From assembly GCF_002197815.1 (NCBI RefSeq), contig NZ_NIUB01000049.1, positions 1 to 34,093 of the forward strand: a DNA stretch of 34,093 nucleotides, written 5' to 3'. Shown piece by piece: positions 7,861 to 16,150 of the stretch. The notes beneath the pieces are model-generated. The model was not told the origin of the DNA. It worked only from the letters and a program-made list of their open reading frames with translations, and did not search any database. Both the position numbers and the translations under genes were made by a program. Source of the DNA: Pseudomonas oleovorans subsp. oleovorans. GTDB lineage: Bacteria > Pseudomonadota > Gammaproteobacteria > Pseudomonadales > Pseudomonadaceae. The first letter of the stretch is position 1. Each line of letters begins with the position of its first letter.

Positions 7861-8640
7861 ATGCGGATCATCAGTGTGAACGTGAATGGTATTCAGGCTG
7901 CGGCCGAGCGAGGTTTGCTCAGTTGGCTGCAAGCCCAGAATGCCGACGTGATCTGCCTGCAAGACACCCGTGCCTCTGCCTTTGAAATGGACGACCAAGC
8001 CTTCCAGCTGGATGGTTATTTCCTCTATGCATGCGACGGTGAAGTGCCCAGCCAAGGTGGCGTGGCACTCTACTCGCGATTGCAACCCAAGGCGGTGATC
8101 AGCGGCCTCGGCTTCGAGATGGCCGATCGCTACGGGCGCTACCTGCAGGCAGATTTCGACAAGGTCAGTATCGCCACCCTGCTGCTGCCTAGCGGGCGGG
8201 ACGGTGACGAGAGCTTGAATCAGAAATTCAAGTTCATGGACGACTTCACCCATTATCTGGACAAGCAACGGCGCAAACGTCGCGAGTACATCTATTGCGG
8301 CTCGCTGCATGTCGCGCACCAGAAGCTGGACGTGAAGAACTGGCGCGACTGCCAGCAATCACCAGGCTTCCTGGCGCCCGAGCGCGCCTGGATGGATGAG
8401 GTGGTTGGCAATATGGGCTATGTCGATGCCCTGCGCGAAGTCAGCCGTGAAGGCGACCAGTTCAGCTGGTGGCCGGACAACGAGCAGGCGGAAATGCTCA
8501 ACCTGGGTTACCGCTTCGACTACCAGTTGCTCACCCCCGGCATGCGCCGCAGCGTGCGCAGCGCGCGCCTGCCACGCCAACCGCGCTTCTCCCAGCATGC
8601 GCCGCTGATCGTCGATTACGACTGGATTCTCAGCGTCTGA
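7861..8640 (+). CDS. crc: Catabolite repression control protein Crc
   Basis: Global post-transcriptional regulator. In Pseudomonas, Crc acts with Hfq on A-rich mRNA sites to block translation of genes for less favoured carbon sources, relieved by the CrcZ-type small RNA. The protein has the exonuclease III/endonuclease-phosphatase fold (MRIISVNVNGIQAA at the start, FSQHAPLIVDYDW at the end), but in studied pseudomonads it lacks nuclease activity. The 259 residues equal the known length. The frame opens earlier at 7840, but ATG 7861 is the conserved start and is preceded by GGGGG. Conservation with the P. aeruginosa protein, as I know it, is very high along the whole length. Confidence 0.97.
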   Translation: MRIISVNVNGIQAAAERGLLSWLQAQNADVICLQDTRASAFEMDDQAFQLDGYFLYACDGEVPSQGGVALYSRLQPKAVISGLGFEMADRYGRYLQADFDKVSIATLLLPSGRDGDESLNQKFKFMDDFTHYLDKQRRKRREYIYCGSLHVAHQKLDVKNWRDCQQSPGFLAPERAWMDEVVGNMGYVDALREVSREGDQFSWWPDNEQAEMLNLGYRFDYQLLTPGMRRSVRSARLPRQPRFSQHAPLIVDYDWILSV

Positions 8641-8705
8641 TCGACAGGCAGGAGCGCAGGCTTAGCGCCTAACGCCCGTCATTAGCATGTCGGCGCAGCG
8701 GATTT

Positions 8706-8778
8706 GTAGGAGCGGCGCCCCGCCGCGAACAAGGGCGGCGCGCACTTGAAAGACTTCGCCCCGGGGCGGGGCTCCTAC
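8706..8778. repeat. REPIN-like inverted doublet, copy 1
   Basis: A 73-bp imperfect palindrome opening GTAGGAGCGGCGCCCCGCCG and closing CCCCGGGGCGGGGCTCCTAC. Each half can form its own small GC hairpin, and the halves can pair with each other: a REP doublet. A second copy in reverse orientation lies at 23495-23567. It fills the gap between crc and the convergent DUF4870 gene, with no other gene visible in 8641-8843. Confidence 0.8.
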
Positions 8779-8843
8779 GAAAAGCGGCTGCGGGAACTTG
8801 CCTGATCGGCACTAGATTTAGTGCCGATTAAGTACGCACGGGC

Positions 8844-9215
8844 TCACTTCACCAAACGCCAACTGAAGGGGTAGCGATAGTTCTGCCCTTCGTTGGCCTT
8901 GATACCGGCGATGATGGTCAGCACCAACGCGGCCAGACCCAGCAGCATCAGCAGCGGGAAGCCGATCACCACCACCATCAGGATGAAACAGACCACGGCG
9001 GCCAGCGCCACGCTGATCTGGAAGTTCAGCGCTTCCTTGCCCTGCGCATCGACGAAGGGGTCGAAATCCTTCTTGATCTGCCAGACGATCAGCGGGCCGA
9101 GCAGATTACCGAAAGGGAACACCAGGCCGAGAAACGCGGCGAAGTGACAGAACATGGCCCACTGGCGCGCTTCCTGACTGGGCGTAGGAAGCGGGTTTTG
9201 CAGATCGTCGTTCAT
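8844..9215 (-). CDS. DUF4870 (Tic20-like) small inner-membrane protein
   Basis: A 123-residue protein with three probable membrane segments (about 20-45, 66-88, 90-108). The DUF4870 hallmarks are the early MFCHFAAFLG, the IWQIKKDFDPFVDAQGKEALNFQ core and the Arg/Tyr-rich C-terminus (NYRYPFSWRLVK). Members of this family resemble Tic20, but no function is established in pseudomonads. The start is ATG 9215, behind a strong AAGGAG. It lies 26 bases after rph on the same strand and may be co-transcribed with it. Confidence 0.9.
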   Translation of the reverse strand: MNDDLQNPLPTPSQEARQWAMFCHFAAFLGLVFPFGNLLGPLIVWQIKKDFDPFVDAQGKEALNFQISVALAAVVCFILMVVVIGFPLLMLLGLAALVLTIIAGIKANEGQNYRYPFSWRLVK

Positions 9216-9241
9216 CCTGATGCTCCTTGCTCGTTACGGGC

Positions 9242-9961
9242 TCAGTCGACCAGAGCGGCCTGCTGCAGTTCAAAGATCTCGTTCATGCCTTTCTGCGCCA
9301 ATGCCAGCATGGCGTTGAATTCGTCAGGCTGGAACGGTGCGCCTTCAGCGGTGCCCTGCACTTCGATGAAGCCACCGGCATTGGTCATCACCACGTTGAG
9401 GTCAGTCTCGGCGGCGGAGTCTTCCAGGTAGTCCAGATCCAGCACCGGCTCGCCCTGGTAGATACCGACCGACACCGCCGCGATCATCTGCTTGAGCGGC
9501 TCGCCCTTGAGCGAACCACGCTTCTTCAGCACCTTCAGCGCGTCGATCAGCGCCACCATGGCGCCGGTGATGGAGGCAGTGCGGGTGCCACCGTCGGCCT
9601 GGATCACGTCGCAATCGACGTACAGGGTGTTCTCGCCCAGCTTGCTCATGTCCAGCGCTGCGCGCAGCGAACGACCGATCAGGCGCTGGATTTCCAGAGT
9701 ACGACCACCCTGCTTGCCGCGGCTGGCCTCACGCTGATTACGCTCGCCGGTGGCGCGCGGCAGCATGCCGTATTCGGCAGTCAGCCAGCCCTGGCCCTGG
9801 CCCTTGAGGAAGCGCGGCACGCCCGACTCGACGCTGACTGTGCAGACCACCTTGGTATCGCCAAACTCCACCAGCACCGAGCCCTCGGCGTGCTTGGTGT
9901 AGTTGCGGGTGATGCGAATCGAGCGCAACTGATCGGCGGCGCGGCCACTGGGACGTTTCAT
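9242..9961 (-). CDS. rph: Ribonuclease PH
   Basis: A phosphate-dependent 3'-to-5' exoribonuclease that trims the 3' ends of tRNA precursors and can degrade structured RNA. It is a hexameric ring in the cytoplasm. The 239 residues are full length. Family signatures: MKRPSGRAADQLR at the N-terminus, GWLTAEYGMLPRAT, RTLEIQRLIGRSLRA with the phosphate-binding Arg, and LDLDYLEDSAAETDLN with the catalytic aspartates. The C-terminus is intact, unlike the frameshifted rph of E. coli K-12. It is divergent from yicC, and a strong -10 lies 38 bases before its start. Confidence 0.97.
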   Translation of the reverse strand: MKRPSGRAADQLRSIRITRNYTKHAEGSVLVEFGDTKVVCTVSVESGVPRFLKGQGQGWLTAEYGMLPRATGERNQREASRGKQGGRTLEIQRLIGRSLRAALDMSKLGENTLYVDCDVIQADGGTRTASITGAMVALIDALKVLKKRGSLKGEPLKQMIAAVSVGIYQGEPVLDLDYLEDSAAETDLNVVMTNAGGFIEVQGTAEGAPFQPDEFNAMLALAQKGMNEIFELQQAALVD

Positions 9962-9998
9962 CGAGCGATACCTACTTCATTAAGTGAAAACAGTGCGC

Positions 9999-10027
9999 AT
10001 TATAGGGGCGCCCGAGCAAGGCGACAC
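9999..10027 (-). promoter_or_regulatory. Sigma-70 type promoter for rph
   Basis: Read on the - strand: a perfect TATAAT -10 (10004-9999) with GTGTCG as a 3/6 -35 after a 17-base spacer. Transcription would begin near 9992, giving a leader of about 30 bases before the rph ATG. Confidence 0.6.
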
Positions 10028-10069
10028 GCCGAATTGGCGCCAGCAGATGGCAGACCCGCTCGCCTGCAC

Positions 10070-10099
10070 ATGAAATGGGTAGGTGCCGTGAGCTACAAT
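10070..10099 (+). promoter_or_regulatory. Sigma-70 type promoter for yicC
   Basis: ATGAAA (4/6 match to TTGACA), an 18-base spacer and TACAAT (5/6 match to TATAAT), placing the start site about 30 bases before the yicC ATG. It is divergent from the rph promoter. Confidence 0.5.
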
Positions 10100-10135
10100 C
10101 CTGCGTTTTTCGAGCCAACTTCCACGAGGTATCCC

Positions 10136-10999
10136 ATGGTTCACAGCATGACGGCCTTTGCCCGCAATGAGCAGGCAACCGCTCACGGCACACTGAGCTG
10201 GGAGCTGCGCTCGGTCAACCACCGCTACCTCGAGCCGCACCTGCGCCTGCCGGAAGCCTTTCGCGACCTCGAAGGCGCCGTGCGCGAAGCCCTGCGCCAG
10301 GGCCTGTCACGCGGCAAGGTGGAGTGCACCCTGCGCTTCGCCGAGGAAAACGCCGGCAAGCAACTGCAGGTCGACAGCGAGCGCGCCCGCCAAGTGATCG
10401 CCGCTGCCGAACAGGTCGCCGCGCTGATCCAGCAGCCGGCCCCGCTCAACCCGCTGGAAGTGCTGGCCTGGCCTGGCGTGCTGGTGGCCGATTCGGCCGA
10501 CCCGCAAGCCCTGAACGCTGCCGCTCTGAAGCTGTTCGACCAGGCGCTGAGTGAACTCAAGGCAGGCCGTGCCCGCGAAGGCGCCGAGCTGGCCAAGCTG
10601 CTAAACGAACGCCTCGACAGCATCCTCGAAGAGGTCGCCGCACTGCGCGAACTGGTACCACAAATGCTCGCCGGCCAGCGCCAGAAGATCGAAACCCGCT
10701 TCGCCGAGATGCAGGCTGAGCTCGACCCGCAACGCCTGGAGCAGGAGCTGGTGCTGCTGGCGCAGAAGAGCGACGTGGCCGAAGAGCTGGATCGCCTCAG
10801 CACCCACGTCAGCGAAGTGCGTCGCGTACTCAAGGCCGGCGGCGCTGCCGGCAGGCGTCTGGACTTCCTGATGCAGGAACTCAACCGCGAAGCCAACACC
10901 CTCGGCTCCAAGGCGTTCGACCCGCGCAGCACGCAGGCTGCGGTGAACCTCAAGGTGCTTATCGAACAGATGCGCGAGCAGGTTCAGAATATCGAGTAA
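10136..10999 (+). CDS. yicC: YicC family protein (putative endoribonuclease)
   Basis: The 287 residues are the usual YicC length. The N-terminal YicC-like region (about 1-155) starts MVHSMTAFAR and contains the conserved LRSVNHRYLEPHLRLPEAFR. The C-terminal DUF1732 region (about 205-287) has EELDRLSTHVSEVRRVL and RRLDFLMQELNREANTLGSK. In E. coli, YicC is linked to RNA turnover and reported to have endoribonuclease activity; that role is carried over from the family. The frame is open far upstream (to 9227), but that part is antisense to rph. ATG 10136 matches the family start. gmk follows. Confidence 0.95.
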   Translation: MVHSMTAFARNEQATAHGTLSWELRSVNHRYLEPHLRLPEAFRDLEGAVREALRQGLSRGKVECTLRFAEENAGKQLQVDSERARQVIAAAEQVAALIQQPAPLNPLEVLAWPGVLVADSADPQALNAAALKLFDQALSELKAGRAREGAELAKLLNERLDSILEEVAALRELVPQMLAGQRQKIETRFAEMQAELDPQRLEQELVLLAQKSDVAEELDRLSTHVSEVRRVLKAGGAAGRRLDFLMQELNREANTLGSKAFDPRSTQAAVNLKVLIEQMREQVQNIE

Positions 11000-11052
11000 C
11001 GCCAGCCCAGCGGCTGCTATCTTTCGTCCCACGTTTTCCCAGGATCGCTTTC

Positions 11053-11673
11053 ATGGCCACGACCACCGGCACCCTCTACATCGTTTCCGCCCCCTCCGGC
11101 GCCGGCAAGACCAGCCTGGTCAAGGCGCTGATCGACAGCGAAGCGCAGATTCGCGTTTCGGTCTCGCACACCACCCGCGCCATGCGCCCGGGCGAAGTGG
11201 ATGGGGTGAACTACCACTTCGTCGACCATGCACAGTTCAACGCCATGCTCGAACGCGGTGAGTTCCTCGAACATGCCCAGGTATTCGATAACCTTTACGG
11301 TACTTCGCAGAAATGGGTCGAGCAGACGCTGGCCGAAGGCTTCGACCTGATTCTGGAAATCGACTGGCAGGGCGCGCAGCAGGTGCGCAAGCTGATGCCG
11401 CAGAGCAAATCCATCTTCATCCTGCCGCCGACTCAGGAAGCTTTGCGTCACCGCCTGACCAACCGTGGCCAGGACAGCGGCGAGATCATCGAACGACGCA
11501 TGCGCGAAGCAGTCAGCGAAATGAGCCACTACGTCGAATACGACTACCTGGTGATCAACGATGACTTCAACCACGCCCTGAGCGACCTGAAAGCCATATT
11601 CCGCAGCAACCAGTTGTCGCAAACACAACAGCAGCAACGCCATGCCGGCCTGCTCAGCGAGTTGCTGGCCTAA
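11053..11673 (+). CDS. gmk: Guanylate kinase
   Basis: Phosphorylates GMP to GDP with ATP, essential for GTP and dGTP supply and for recycling. The 206 residues match the bacterial enzyme. The P-loop APSGAGKTS (13-21) is followed by the GMP-binding region (SHTTRAMRPGEVDGVNYHFV), the LEIDWQGAQQV core and the RRMREA lid segment. ATG 11053 has AGGA upstream. It sits with rpoZ and spoT, the usual gammaproteobacterial guanine-nucleotide and stringent-response cluster. Confidence 0.97.
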   Translation: MATTTGTLYIVSAPSGAGKTSLVKALIDSEAQIRVSVSHTTRAMRPGEVDGVNYHFVDHAQFNAMLERGEFLEHAQVFDNLYGTSQKWVEQTLAEGFDLILEIDWQGAQQVRKLMPQSKSIFILPPTQEALRHRLTNRGQDSGEIIERRMREAVSEMSHYVEYDYLVINDDFNHALSDLKAIFRSNQLSQTQQQQRHAGLLSELLA

Positions 11674-11684
11674 AAGCCGCGCAT

Positions 11685-11747
11685 GCTTCGAGCCACAAGC
11701 TGCAGGTAAAAGCAAGGCCGTTTTGGCGCCTACTTGTAGCTTGAAGC
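11685..11747. repeat. Intergenic inverted repeat between gmk and rpoZ
   Basis: Left arm GCTTCGAGCCACAAG (11685-11699) and right arm CTTGTAGCTTGAAGC (11733-11747) pair at 13 of 15 positions around a 33-base loop. The right arm runs into a short direct repeat, GCTTGAAGCTTGAAGC. It could fold as a hairpin after gmk, but there is no T run, so its role as a terminator is uncertain. It resembles a mobile-type intergenic repeat. Confidence 0.55.
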
Positions 11748-11822
11748 TTGAAGCTGCTTTACACTATTCAGTCCGCTCGCCCGCTCGGGCCAAGCTTATC
11801 CGCACACGTTACGAGGAACACC

Positions 11823-12086
11823 ATGGCTCGCGTTACCGTCGAAGATTGCCTGGACAACGTTGATAACCGCTTCGAACTGGTCATGCTCGCGACCAAGCGT
11901 TCGCGCCAGCTGGCCACCGGCGGCAAAGAGCCGAAAGTGGCGTGGGAAAACGACAAGCCCACCGTCGTGGCCCTGCGTGAAATCGCCGCCGGCCTGGTGG
12001 ATTACGACGTGATTGCCCAGGACGACATCGTCGAAGAAGAACCGCTGTTCGCCGCCTTCGAGGAAGAGGCCAACGAGCCTCTGTAA
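11823..12086 (+). CDS. rpoZ: RNA polymerase omega subunit
   Basis: The small subunit that helps assemble RNA polymerase and forms part of a ppGpp-binding site. The 87 residues are full length. The N-terminal core MARVTVEDCLDNVDNRFELV with MLATKRSRQL is diagnostic, and the C-terminus is acidic, as usual. The frame is open from 11748, but ATG 11823, preceded by GAGGAACACC, is the conserved start. It is followed 63 bases later by spoT. Confidence 0.97.
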   Translation: MARVTVEDCLDNVDNRFELVMLATKRSRQLATGGKEPKVAWENDKPTVVALREIAAGLVDYDVIAQDDIVEEEPLFAAFEEEANEPL

Positions 12087-12149
12087 GTCGATGATGCCGG
12101 GTCGAAGTTGCGCGGCGGGTCGCCAAACCGGTCATGAGGGGAACACCCC

Positions 12150-14261
12150 ATGGCTGGTATAGACGCTCTCGCCGACCGACTTTCGGCCTACCTCGGCCAT
12201 GACCAGGTCAACCTGGTACGCCGGGCCTACTTCTACGCCGAACAGGCGCACGATGGCCAACGCCGCCGCAGTGGCGAAGCCTACGTGACCCATCCGCTGG
12301 CCGTGGCCAGCATCCTCGCCGACATGCACATGGATCATCAGAGCCTGATGGCCGCCATGCTGCACGACGTCATCGAAGACACCGGCATCGCCAAGGAAGC
12401 GCTCAACGCGCAGTTCGGCGAGACCGTGGCCGAACTGGTCGATGGGGTCAGCAAGCTGACCCAGATGAACTTCGAGACCAAGGCCGAGGCGCAGGCCGAG
12501 AACTTCCAGAAGATGGCCATGGCCATGGCCCGCGACATCCGCGTGATTCTGGTCAAGCTCGCCGACCGCCTGCACAACATGCGCACCCTCGATGCCATGC
12601 CGCATGAGAAGAGCCGGCGCATCGCCAAGGAAACCCTGGAAATCTACGCCCCCATCGCCAACCGGCTGGGCATGCACAACATGCGCGTGGAGTTCGAAGA
12701 CCTGGGCTTCAAGGCCATGCACCCGATGCGCTCGGAGCGCATCCGCGCCGCCGTGCGCCGCGCTCGGGGCAACCGCAAGGAGATCGTGGCCAAGATCGAG
12801 GAATCGATCCAGATGTGCCTGCAGCGCGAAGGCATGGAAGGCGAAGTGATCGGCCGCGAGAAGCACCTCTACAGCATCTACCAGAAGATGCGCGGCAAGC
12901 GTAAGGCGTTCAACGAGATCATGGACGTCTACGCCTTCCGCATCATCGTCGACAAGGTCGACACTTGCTACCGCGTGCTCGGCGCCGTGCACAACTTGTA
13001 TAAACCCTTGCCCGGGCGCTTCAAGGATTACATCGCGATTCCCAAGGCCAACGGCTACCAGTCGCTGCACACCACGCTGTTCGGCATGCACGGCGTGCCC
13101 ATCGAGATCCAGATCCGCACCCGCGAAATGGAAGAGATGGCCAACAACGGCATCGCCGCGCACTGGCTGTACAAGTCCAATGAGGACGACGCGCCCAAGG
13201 GCAACCACGCCCGCGCGCGTCAGTGGGTCAAGGGCGTACTGGAGCTGCAGCAACGCGCCGGCAACTCGCTGGAATTCATCGAGAGCGTGAAGATCGACCT
13301 GTTCCCCGACGAGGTCTACGTGTTCACGCCCAAGGGTCGCATCATGGAGCTGCCAAAAGGCTCCACCGCGGTCGACTTCGCCTACGCGGTACACACCGAC
13401 GTCGGCAACACCTGCATCGCCTGCCGCATCAACCGTCGCCTGGCGCCGCTGTCGCAAGCACTGGAAAGTGGCTCGACGGTAGAAATCGTCACCGCGCCGG
13501 GCGCCCGGCCGAATCCGGCCTGGCTCAACTTCGTGGTCACCGGCAAGGCACGCACGCATATCCGCCACGCCCTCAAGCAGCAGCGCCGCTCGGAATCGAT
13601 CAGCCTCGGCGAACGCCTGCTGAACAAGGTGCTGGCCAGCTTCGACACGCACCTGGAAAAGATCGCGCCCGAGCGCGTACAGGCCGTGCTCGGCGAATAC
13701 CGCCAGGAGGTCATCGAGGACCTGCTCGAAGACATCGGCCTGGGCAACCGCATGGCCTACGTCGTGGCCCGCCGCCTGCTGGCCGAGAGTGGCGACGAAA
13801 CCCTACCGAGCAGCGAAGGGCCCCTGGCGATCCGCGGCACCGAAGGCCTGGTGATGAGTTACGCCAAGTGCTGCACGCCGATCCCGGGCGACCCCATCGT
13901 CGGTTACCTGTCCGCCGGCAAGGGCATGGTGGTGCACATGGAAAGCTGCCGGAACATCGTCGACATCCGCCACAACCCGGAAAAATGCATCCAGCTCAAC
14001 TGGGCCAAGGATGTCACCGGCGAATTCAACGTCGAACTGCGCGTCGAGCTGGAACACCAGCGCGGCCTGATCGCCCTGCTGGCCAGCAGCGTCAATGCCG
14101 CCGATGGCAACATCGAGAAGATCAGCATGGACGAACGCGACGGCCGTATCAGCGTCGTGCAACTGGTGGTCAGCGTGCATGACCGCGTGCACCTGGCCCG
14201 CGTGATCAAGAAACTGCGTGCACTCAAGGGCGTGATGCGTATCACCCGAGTACGCGCCTGA
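12150..14261 (+). CDS. spoT: Bifunctional (p)ppGpp synthetase/hydrolase SpoT
   Basis: Makes and degrades the alarmone (p)ppGpp in response to carbon, fatty-acid and other stresses. The 703 residues are the normal length. Domains in order: HD hydrolase (about 25-190, HD at 72-73 and ED at 76-77 in LHDVIEDTG, all metal ligands present); RelA/SpoT synthetase (about 235-350, RFKDYIAIPKANGYQSLHT, the RFKD type of bifunctional enzymes); TGS (about 387-450, VYVFTPKGRIMELPKGS); a Cys-containing region (SYAKCCTPIPGD); and a C-terminal ACT domain (about 627-703). Both activities therefore look intact. The start is ATG 12150 after GAGGGG. Its neighbours gmk and rpoZ tie it to guanine nucleotide metabolism and RNA polymerase. 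Confidence 0.97.
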   Translation: MAGIDALADRLSAYLGHDQVNLVRRAYFYAEQAHDGQRRRSGEAYVTHPLAVASILADMHMDHQSLMAAMLHDVIEDTGIAKEALNAQFGETVAELVDGVSKLTQMNFETKAEAQAENFQKMAMAMARDIRVILVKLADRLHNMRTLDAMPHEKSRRIAKETLEIYAPIANRLGMHNMRVEFEDLGFKAMHPMRSERIRAAVRRARGNRKEIVAKIEESIQMCLQREGMEGEVIGREKHLYSIYQKMRGKRKAFNEIMDVYAFRIIVDKVDTCYRVLGAVHNLYKPLPGRFKDYIAIPKANGYQSLHTTLFGMHGVPIEIQIRTREMEEMANNGIAAHWLYKSNEDDAPKGNHARARQWVKGVLELQQRAGNSLEFIESVKIDLFPDEVYVFTPKGRIMELPKGSTAVDFAYAVHTDVGNTCIACRINRRLAPLSQALESGSTVEIVTAPGARPNPAWLNFVVTGKARTHIRHALKQQRRSESISLGERLLNKVLASFDTHLEKIAPERVQAVLGEYRQEVIEDLLEDIGLGNRMAYVVARRLLAESGDETLPSSEGPLAIRGTEGLVMSYAKCCTPIPGDPIVGYLSAGKGMVVHMESCRNIVDIRHNPEKCIQLNWAKDVTGEFNVELRVELEHQRGLIALLASSVNAADGNIEKISMDERDGRISVVQLVVSVHDRVHLARVIKKLRALKGVMRITRVRA

Positions 14262-14287
14262 CACAATTCCCCTATTTCGATTCTGTA

Positions 14288-14308
14288 GGCTGGGTGCTCG
14301 ACCCAGCC
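14288..14308. terminator. Hairpin between spoT and ridA
   Basis: GGCTGGGT-GCTCG-ACCCAGCC forms an 8-bp perfect stem 26 bases after the spoT stop codon and about 10 bases before the ridA ribosome binding site. There is no T run, so it could be a weak terminator, an mRNA processing or stabilising hairpin, or a dispersed repeat. Confidence 0.45.
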
Positions 14309-14329
14309 AGTTCTCACAAGGAGCGATTC

Positions 14330-14710
14330 ATGAGCAAGACCGTCATCACCAGCGACAAGGCACCGGCCGCCATCGGCACCTACTCCCAGGCAATCAAGGC
14401 CGGCAACACCGTGTACATGTCCGGGCAGATCCCGCTCGACCCGGTAAGCATGGAGCTGGTCGAAGGCTTCGAAGCCCAGACCGTGCAGGTGTTCGAAAAC
14501 CTCAAGGCCGTCGCCGAAGCCGCCGGTGGTTCGTTCAAGGACATCGTCAAGCTGAACATCTTCCTCACCGACCTGTCGCACTTCGCCAAGGTCAACGAGA
14601 TCATGGGTCGCTACTTCGAACAGCCTTATCCGGCTCGCGCTGCCATTGGCGTTGCCGCCCTGCCGCGCGGCGCGCAGGTGGAAATGGACGCCATCCTGGT
14701 CATCGAGTAA
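14330..14710 (+). CDS. ridA: Reactive enamine/imine deaminase RidA
   Basis: Hydrolyses reactive 2-aminoacrylate-type enamines and imines released by PLP enzymes such as serine/threonine dehydratases, protecting cellular enzymes. It is a cytoplasmic trimer. The 126 residues are full length. Visible features: the early APAAIGTYSQAIKAG, YMSGQIPLDP, and the C-terminal signature PARAAIGVAALPRGAQVEMD with substrate-binding Arg103 (Arg105 in other numbering) and the conserved Glu118. ATG 14330 sits behind AAGGAG. An upstream GTG at 14294 lies inside a hairpin and is not the start. The spoT-ridA order is usual in gammaproteobacteria. Confidence 0.95.
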   Translation: MSKTVITSDKAPAAIGTYSQAIKAGNTVYMSGQIPLDPVSMELVEGFEAQTVQVFENLKAVAEAAGGSFKDIVKLNIFLTDLSHFAKVNEIMGRYFEQPYPARAAIGVAALPRGAQVEMDAILVIE

Positions 14711-14717
14711 GTCGTTC

Positions 14718-14745
14718 GAGCGGGGCAGTAGGCCCCGCTCGCCCT
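14718..14745 (+). terminator. Terminator-like hairpin after ridA
   Basis: GAGCGGGGC-AGTAG-GCCCCGCTC, a perfect 9-bp stem 8 bases after the ridA stop codon, followed by the pyrimidine-rich GCCCTTCCCC. There is no clear T run. Confidence 0.55.
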
Positions 14746-14765
14746 TCCCCGGCATGGAGATCGCC

Positions 14766-15491
14766 ATGCGCCTGCTGCCTCTGCTGTTACTGGCCGCCCT
14801 GCTGAGCGGCTGCGCCAGTACGCCGAACAACGACCCGAGCGGTACCTGGATCAACCAGGCTGCCATCGATGCCGCCCGCGAGAGCGGTCGCCTGCGCGAA
14901 GCCCTGCTCGCCTACGGCCCCAACCTCGAATGGCAGATCAACCCCGAACAGCAGCAGGCCAGCTACAGCAACGGCTTCGAGCTGGCCGAGGGCAAGCTGC
15001 AGGGTGCCGGAGAGGGGCGTTGGCAGGTGACCTTCTACGGTGATTACAACGAGCAGCTCGCCATTCAGAACGGCGAACTGGTGCAGATCGCCAGCGAATA
15101 CTGGCCCGAGCAGCACTTCGCCCGCGTCTCCGGCGAACCCAAGCCGCTGGGCAGCAGCTTTGAACAGGCGTTGTACCGCGACTACCTGGGCGGCGACTGG
15201 CTGATCGAGGAAGGTCTGGGCCAGGGCGGCCTGGTGCGTTTCAACAGCGACGGGCAGGTACAAGGCCTGCCCGGCGCCGAACGCTTCGCCCTGTGCCTGG
15301 CAGGCGACTGCGCGGCCATGAGCGGCGAACATGACAGTCTTTGGCTGCAAGCCGGTGATCAGGGTAGCCCCTGGTTGTTCGTGCATGAAGGCAATCAGCT
15401 GCGCATCTTCGAAGCGCAGAACCGCGCCCAGTTCGACGAGATGCCCGAGTACCAGCCCGGCCCGCAGCGCTGGCTGCTCAAGCGCCGCTGA
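14766..15491 (+). CDS. Putative lipoprotein of unknown function
   Basis: A 241-residue protein with a clear type II signal peptide: MRLLPLLLLAALLSGC, with a lipobox ending at Cys16. The residue after the Cys is Ala, which favours sorting to the outer membrane. The mature part contains GTWINQAAIDAARESGRLREAL and several Trp/Tyr-rich strands (RWQVTFYGDY, GGDWLIEEGLG), suggesting a beta-rich lipocalin-like or barrel fold. I do not recognise a named family. ATG 14754 is also possible, but the GGAG at 14757-14760 places ribosomes at ATG 14766. It follows the ridA terminator and ends 37 bases from the convergent LysE gene. Confidence 0.8.
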   Translation: MRLLPLLLLAALLSGCASTPNNDPSGTWINQAAIDAARESGRLREALLAYGPNLEWQINPEQQQASYSNGFELAEGKLQGAGEGRWQVTFYGDYNEQLAIQNGELVQIASEYWPEQHFARVSGEPKPLGSSFEQALYRDYLGGDWLIEEGLGQGGLVRFNSDGQVQGLPGAERFALCLAGDCAAMSGEHDSLWLQAGDQGSPWLFVHEGNQLRIFEAQNRAQFDEMPEYQPGPQRWLLKRR

Positions 15492-15528
15492 TCAGCAGGC
15501 GCCGCCTCCGGGCAGGAGCGGCGCCACG

Positions 15529-16146
15529 CTATAGAGCCCCCAGCAACAGCCAGCCTCCCAGCGCCAGCAACAGGCCACCGCAACCGCGATCCAGCCAGCG
15601 CACGCGCCGCTGCAACCAGTTGCGCCAGCGCGCCTGATCGAGCAGGCGCACCAGCGCCAGATCCCAGAACAGCACCACCAGGGTCATCCACAGCATCGCC
15701 AGGCCCAGCCCCCATGCCGGCATTGCCGACTCGCGCAAGACCCCGAATAGCCCGGCGTAGAACAGCGGCAATTTGGGGTTGAGGCTGCTGGCCAGCAGAC
15801 CCTGACGCATGCCCTTCCACACCCCGCCCTGCCTCAGCTGATCACCCTGTGGCAGGACCAGATCTCGCCGCGAAGCCAGCGCCTGCAGGCCGATCCAGGC
15901 GAAATACAGCCCACCGACGACCTGCAAGCAGCGCCACAGCCAACTACCCTCGGCGGGTAACAACGCCATGACGAACAGTACCAGCAGCATGCTCAGCAGG
16001 TTGGCCAGCGCAATGCCCCAGGCGCAACCGTCGGCCTGGTGCCGGCCCTTGGCCAGCGCGGTGCGAATCAATAGAAAGAAGTCCGGCCCAGGCGACAGCA
16101 AGGCCGCGAAATGAGTACCGGCAACCAGTAGAAACAACGCGAACAT
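15529..16146 (-). CDS. LysE/RhtB family amino-acid exporter
   Basis: An inner-membrane exporter of about 205 residues with five to six hydrophobic segments, of the family that exports lysine, homoserine/threonine and related compounds. Family marks: HFAALLSPGPDFFLLIRTAL near the N-terminus, GIALANLLSML, LQVVGGLYFAWIGLQAL and SSLNPKLPLFYAGLFG. The substrate cannot be told from sequence. ATG 16146 lies just after a strong GGAGG, which is part of a 6-bp hairpin that could hide it (see the separate entry). An upstream in-frame GTG at 16179 is less likely. It lies downstream of the AraC-type gene on the same strand, a common regulator-exporter pairing. Confidence 0.9.
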   Translation of the reverse strand: MFALFLLVAGTHFAALLSPGPDFFLLIRTALAKGRHQADGCAWGIALANLLSMLLVLFVMALLPAEGSWLWRCLQVVGGLYFAWIGLQALASRRDLVLPQGDQLRQGGVWKGMRQGLLASSLNPKLPLFYAGLFGVLRESAMPAWGLGLAMLWMTLVVLFWDLALVRLLDQARWRNWLQRRVRWLDRGCGGLLLALGGWLLLGAL

Positions 16147-16150
16147 GGCA

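Noticed and set aside
9227..10135. 303-codon in-frame extension upstream of yicC
   Set aside because: It runs antisense through rph and across the divergent promoters; the YicC family starts at MVHSMTAFAR (10136).
12132..13652. 506-codon - strand frame opposite spoT
   Set aside because: Shadow of spoT codon bias, His/Val/Asp/Gly-rich with no recognisable motif.
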